DNA of 64,000 nucleotides, taken from positions 4,092,001 to 4,156,000 of the forward strand of contig OZ199839.1 of assembly GCA_964304625.1 (NCBI GenBank), in the 5' to 3' direction. The notes below the pieces were generated by a model. The model ran no database searches, had not been told where the DNA came from, and worked only from the letters and a program-made list of their open reading frames with translations. The translations under genes and the position numbers were made by a program. Shown here piece by piece: positions 60,167 to 64,000 of the stretch (positions are counted from its first letter, which is position 1; each line of letters begins with the position of its first letter). The DNA comes from Kudoa neothunni (taxonomy: Eukaryota > Cnidaria).

Positions 60167-62322
60167 CCCTCTAACGATCCGAGAATCAATACCCCACATT
60201 TTTATTTGCCGAATATATATGAAAAAGTGTAAAAACTTTAGTTATAAATTATATAAACAAATCCTTCGGGCGGAGCCCCAATAAATAGAAGAGAATATAC
60301 TCGCGTTAATCCAACTTTAATCCGATTTAATATCTTCATAGACGTAAGTCGTATATGATCGTTTGTTTAACTATAATGTTTCTTTCTAAGAAAAATAGTC
60401 TATTGCATGATTTCCAAAAAACTATTTAAATAAATAAGATCCGCAATTTTTTACATTTAAAACGAGTGTTAGATGAATGTTAGGAGCAGTAAAGTTTGAA
60501 ACATGATTTCCACCATCGTGACGTTTCGCAGTCTTTTTTCTACCGCAGTTCTCACATCTAAATTGACTCAGGTTGCCAGCGTCTGCCTTTTTCGCAGCCT
60601 GGTCTCTTTCTGGTATACGTTTTATGATTTTGGTGGACATTTTTCTAGAGAGAAAGAGGATCGTGGAGACATTGAGAAATTTCCTTTAGAAATATAAGCC
60701 TGTTTTTCTTCATATCGCCGTAGATATTCTTATATAACGTCAAATAATTAATTATGGGTTAATCATATTAAAAAGGCATCATGGACATCCTATCGTAAGC
60801 TAGCGCGCTGAAACAGGTTCAAGCATCCATCCGATCTGTTGTCAATCCCGTCTTGAGTTCGGTTATAGTTCAAGATATACGTAGGCTTAAATTTTTATTT
60901 TACATCAGATACAGACTCGTTTGCGATGCCATTTGTGAAATGAATGACAGCCCTCGATTTTTTGTATACATACGAAACCATCGCATAGTTTTATAAAATA
61001 CAAAATTGTTGTCATAAATACATCTTCTCTGAGAAGGAAGAAAACAGTTCGGAATTTCCCTTTTTCCATCATTGTTCGTAAGAAAGCGAGCTTTTTATCT
61101 ATCTATTTTTCGACGAACGTAGATGAAGATAAAAATCATCGGTTACCACGTTTCGACCAGAATAAAAAAGCAGGGCCGATAGGGAAAGAACTATGTCTTT
61201 GTCAATCTTAAATTGTCTCGTACTGTCAGAATTATTCCTCCTCAAATAGACATTGATATTCAAGCCATAGTTGGATACTGGATCAACCGATAAGAAAAAT
61301 TTCAGACAATATTTCGTCAGTTTCATTGACATATGTTATATAAACGGATATCTTCCCCAAAATGAAGCAAGATGTTCATCTACCGTAACATCTTGACTGG
61401 GAATAATAAATCATTGCAATGTATTTATCCACGTATTATATATCTCACATCGTTAAAAAAATTTATGTCTCCTTTGGCTTAACCCTGGTTTCAAAATCAT
61501 CAAAATGGATTTATCGATTATTCTGTCGGAATCAACGAAGTGAAAAATGTCTTATGTACATTTTTTCGGCTTCCCTGACACTGAAAAGGACACATAAAAG
61601 CTCTCGCCGATCCTTATGCGTTCCCATAGGTATAATAAGACTAAAGTAACCCATTAATTTAACGCTGTCCATATCAAACCATCCATGTTTGAAATATTTT
61701 CTGCAAAACATGTTAGTGTACTTTATGATTGTTGCGCATAATTCTTCACTGAAAAAAAACATAAAACAATCGTCAGTGTTTTTATTTTCAATCAAGCGTA
61801 TTAATTAGGACAAAGAGTAGATTTCATAACGTCTGCGGTAATGGCTTTTGTTGCAGATGATCTTATATTATTACATGTGATACCACTTATTTGCTAATGT
61901 ATCACTGTGAACTGAACCCTATTCGATGTTATTGTCATTGGTTTCAAAGTCTTCGTTGACAAAATCGTCATGATCATTACCGTGTAAGCAGCATTCATCA
62001 CTAAAATAGCGTAAACCACACGTGCCAAATATTCAACAACCCCTTTAGAGACAACTGAAACTTTTAATTTATGTTTAAAATAATATACTTGTTTCTTTGA
62101 AAAAAAAAATCTGGGGTTAAATACATTCCAAAAACCTTAGAAGATAGTATTCCGGTAAAGATATATATTTTCAGTAAATTTTTATATGTCAAGTATTACC
62201 ATGTATTATAGATGTTTTTACAGGAATAACATAAGTTAAAAATTGGTCGATTGTTTACAGCGGATGGTATGCTTGTTTTAAATTCGCCTTGAGGTGTATT
62301 ACACTCCAAAAACCTTAGAGGG
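60167..62322 (-). mobile_element. piggyBac copy 4, fourth family, minus strand
   Basis: TTAA at 60163-60166 and 62323-62326. Left terminus CCCTCTAACGATCCGAG; right, opposite strand, CCCTCTAAGGTTTTTGGAG. A second copy of the right terminus lies inside at about 62113-62150 (CATTCCAAAAACCTTAGAAG), so the 5' end is duplicated internally. Transposase on the minus strand at 60422-61795. The terminus CCCTCTAAGG is shared with the mini-element at 44210. Confidence 0.82.
60422..61795 (-). pseudogene. piggyBac transposase remnant (copy 4)
   Basis: N-terminal FFSEELCATIIKYTNMF (61690-61760) continuing to SVKLMGYFSLIIPMG. Middle part 61099-61332: KFFLSVDPVSNYGLNINVY, then SGRNVVTDDFYLHL with the middle catalytic Asp context. 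C-terminal Cys motif at 60500-60600 (FRCENCGRKKTAKRHDGG), with most of the later Cys/His lost. The first catalytic block is missing or unreadable. Heavily decayed. Confidence 0.75.
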
Positions 62323-62408
62323 TTAAATACTACTTTATATTATGTAAAGTGATTTAATGGAGCTTTATAAAAATAATAACTAGAATAAATTGTAATACGG
62401 TAGATGAG

Positions 62409-62456
62409 GGGTCGTGGGCACTAAAATCGGAATTGGGCTCAAGATGCCCACGACCC
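62409..62456. repeat. 12-bp perfect inverted repeat, 24-nt loop
   Basis: GGGTCGTGGGCA (62409-62420) and TGCCCACGACCC (62445-62456). G+C-rich stem in AT-rich DNA. Confidence 0.9.
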
Positions 62457-63410
62457 GTTATAGGCGCATGCGAACAAGGCCAAGTTTAATGTAGGCCATT
62501 ACAATTTAGTCTCTCTTATTTACTACTATGTATGCATTTATATCCAAAAGTATATTAAATAAAAATAAATTTTTTTATAATGATGATGATATAAAGATCA
62601 AATGTGCTTAATCTAACCGATCCTTGATTTCAATTTGACGAAACAAACTATTTAGACAACTTTGTGACAATACTAATGCTGTTTTTCAACAAAAATAAAA
62701 AATATTAATAAATGCAATTCACTCCTCCAATTTTTTTATAATCAAGACTATCAAAACTTTGTTATATTCACCGTAAGTTTTTGACGATTTTACATGGAGA
62801 CACGCAGAAAACATTCTTTATGAACAATTTTAAATACTCAAGAGAAGTAGGAGTAAGAGTTAGTAATCAAGATAAACTTAATATATATTGAAATGCATAA
62901 ATTTCATAAAATTAAATAATATACTTAATAAAATATAACTAAAAACTTTTATCGTATTTATTAGTTGAATTTTAGGTTGAAAAAGTTGTTAATATTTATT
63001 GGTACAGCTTTGACTCTCTTATATCATAAATAATTGTTTCTAGCTCCATGACCTTAGATAACGTTTGAAAATTTCGTTTTCTGAAAAATATGTACATTTT
63101 AAATTCATAGAGATCGTAAATTTTGGCTAATTCTTATTTACAGCGAATTCAAACAAAAACTAAAGTTACAATAATTTATTATAATTGTTATGTTTTGATT
63201 CGAACTACTTTGATTAATAATAGAATTGTGTACATCATTAAATCATGGCGGGTGTGCATAAGCCGTCATCTATTGTACGTTGTTCGGTAATTTATAACAA
63301 GAATCGGAAGTGTATTATTTTTGAATTAATATTTTATTTACTCGAGAAATTTCTTAAAAAACGATAAAATTATTTTTATAATTCTTCATGTATACCAAAA
63401 AATTAAATAA
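62457..63410. other. AT-rich intergenic region
   Basis: No exon, RNA gene or element end recognised. Confidence 0.4.
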
Positions 63411-63474
63411 CTATGATCCATTAGACCCCAAAAATACTTTATGTATAGGTGGGTTTGACATGCTAGCAAGGTTG
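63411..63474 (-). repeat. solo piggyBac-like terminus related to copy 3
   Basis: On the minus strand reads CCTTGCTAGCATGTC and, further in, TTTTTGGGGTCTAATGGATC, similar to the copy 3 right end (CCTTCCTAGCAACCG ... TTTTGGAGTCCAATGGACCC). Next to TTGA rather than TTAA. Confidence 0.55.
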
Positions 63475-63486
63475 AATAAAGGCACT

Positions 63487-63708
63487 GGTTATTGACACTG
63501 AAGTTTTTAATCCCAATTGGCAACTATGCTCGCGCAGTGCGAAATTTTAACCCCGGTAGCTCCTATTTATAGTTGACCTATAAAATTTACTTTTAGTATC
63601 TGCTGCATTTAATTATTTTTGGCCCTAGAAGCGGTAGCGAGGGGCCAAAAATAATTAAATGCAGTCAAAACTATACCTATCTGGATATTATAATCTGTGT
63701 CAATAGCC
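63487..63708. mobile_element. short foldback/MITE-like element
   Basis: Outer ends GGTTATTGACACTGA (63488) and TCTGTGTCAATAGCC (to 63707) are imperfect inverted copies. The centre is a 23-bp perfect palindromic arm pair (63603-63625 and 63642-63664). No coding. Family not identified. Confidence 0.5.
63603..63664. repeat. 23-bp perfect inverted repeat with 16-nt loop
   Basis: Left arm CTGCATTTAATTATTTTTGG plus CCC; right arm is its exact reverse complement. Loop TAGAAGCGGTAGCGAG is G+C-rich. Confidence 0.93.
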
Positions 63709-64000
63709 ACGTCCTTAAAATAAATAGGGTGCAATGGAACATGGATTACATGGTATAATCCGAAGCCTTATCCAATTCCGTGTCGTTTTTCGATAATAGA
63801 ATAATACAAAATTGTTAGATTGATGTTACTAGTTCATAGTTGACTTATACCACATTGTTAAATTTGGGAAGAAAATGAATATTTGCACCCCGGTATGGTA
63901 TTACAAGAAAATAACTTTTTTCAATTAATGGATTAATGTGTGGTGATTGGTTGAATCTTGTAATCTAACAAGAAATAGCCCAAAAACTAGAATGAGATTC

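Noticed and set aside
57756-63474. One large composite element from the copy 3 left end to the solo end at 63474.
   Set aside because: Copy 3 has its own right end with TTAA at 60064, and copy 4 has both ends; the solo end abuts TTGA and matches only partly.

Overview
The window reads as AT-rich nuclear DNA from an animal. It holds nine protein-coding genes that can be reconstructed exon by exon, plus one probable gene seen only in part. Several belong to families tied to animals or their close relatives: a parvin, an ADAM-type protein, a LamG/MANSC/Ig/EGF receptor and a PGRMC. Standard stop codons and GT-AG introns are used. Introns are mostly 34-80 bp, with exons as small as 14 nt, so most genes are almost invisible as long open frames. 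The proteins are strongly diverged from vertebrate relatives. Tiny introns, fast evolution and many DNA transposons would fit a fast-evolving parasitic lineage such as a myxozoan, but the sequence does not prove this.

Layout. 1-2302: a pogo/Tigger element inserted in a PGBD4-like piggyBac. 2940-5555: a spliced type I membrane protein gene (+) and EMC2 (-). 6565-12036: a pogo element split by a piggyBac flanked by TTAA. 12776-17695: a second pogo element split by a MULE with long inverted repeats. 17960-21135: candidate exons of an unknown gene, LSM2 (-) and TYW3 (+) head to head. 23838-24378: a small hAT derivative. 26321-29330: an ADAM-like gene in 17 exons. 31036-33967: decayed pogo material. 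34249-43044: the densest host block, with a small membrane protein, a 1,235-residue receptor and parvin. 43820-45463: three small transposons nested in each other. 45731-48788: a second piggyBac with TTAA ends. 49988-51073: PGRMC. 52360-54673: a hAT with a perfect 8-bp target duplication. 55148-62322: a hAT zinc-finger fragment and two more piggyBac families. 63487-63708: a foldback element with a 23-bp perfect stem.

How the genes work together. EMC2 (membrane-protein insertion), LSM2 (RNA metabolism), TYW3 (tRNA wybutosine) and PGRMC (heme-binding membrane protein) are housekeeping functions. The ADAM-like protein, the LamG/MANSC receptor and parvin all concern cell surface or adhesion, but nothing shows that they act together. 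No retrovirus-like, LTR or Polinton element, rRNA, tRNA or CRISPR array was recognised.
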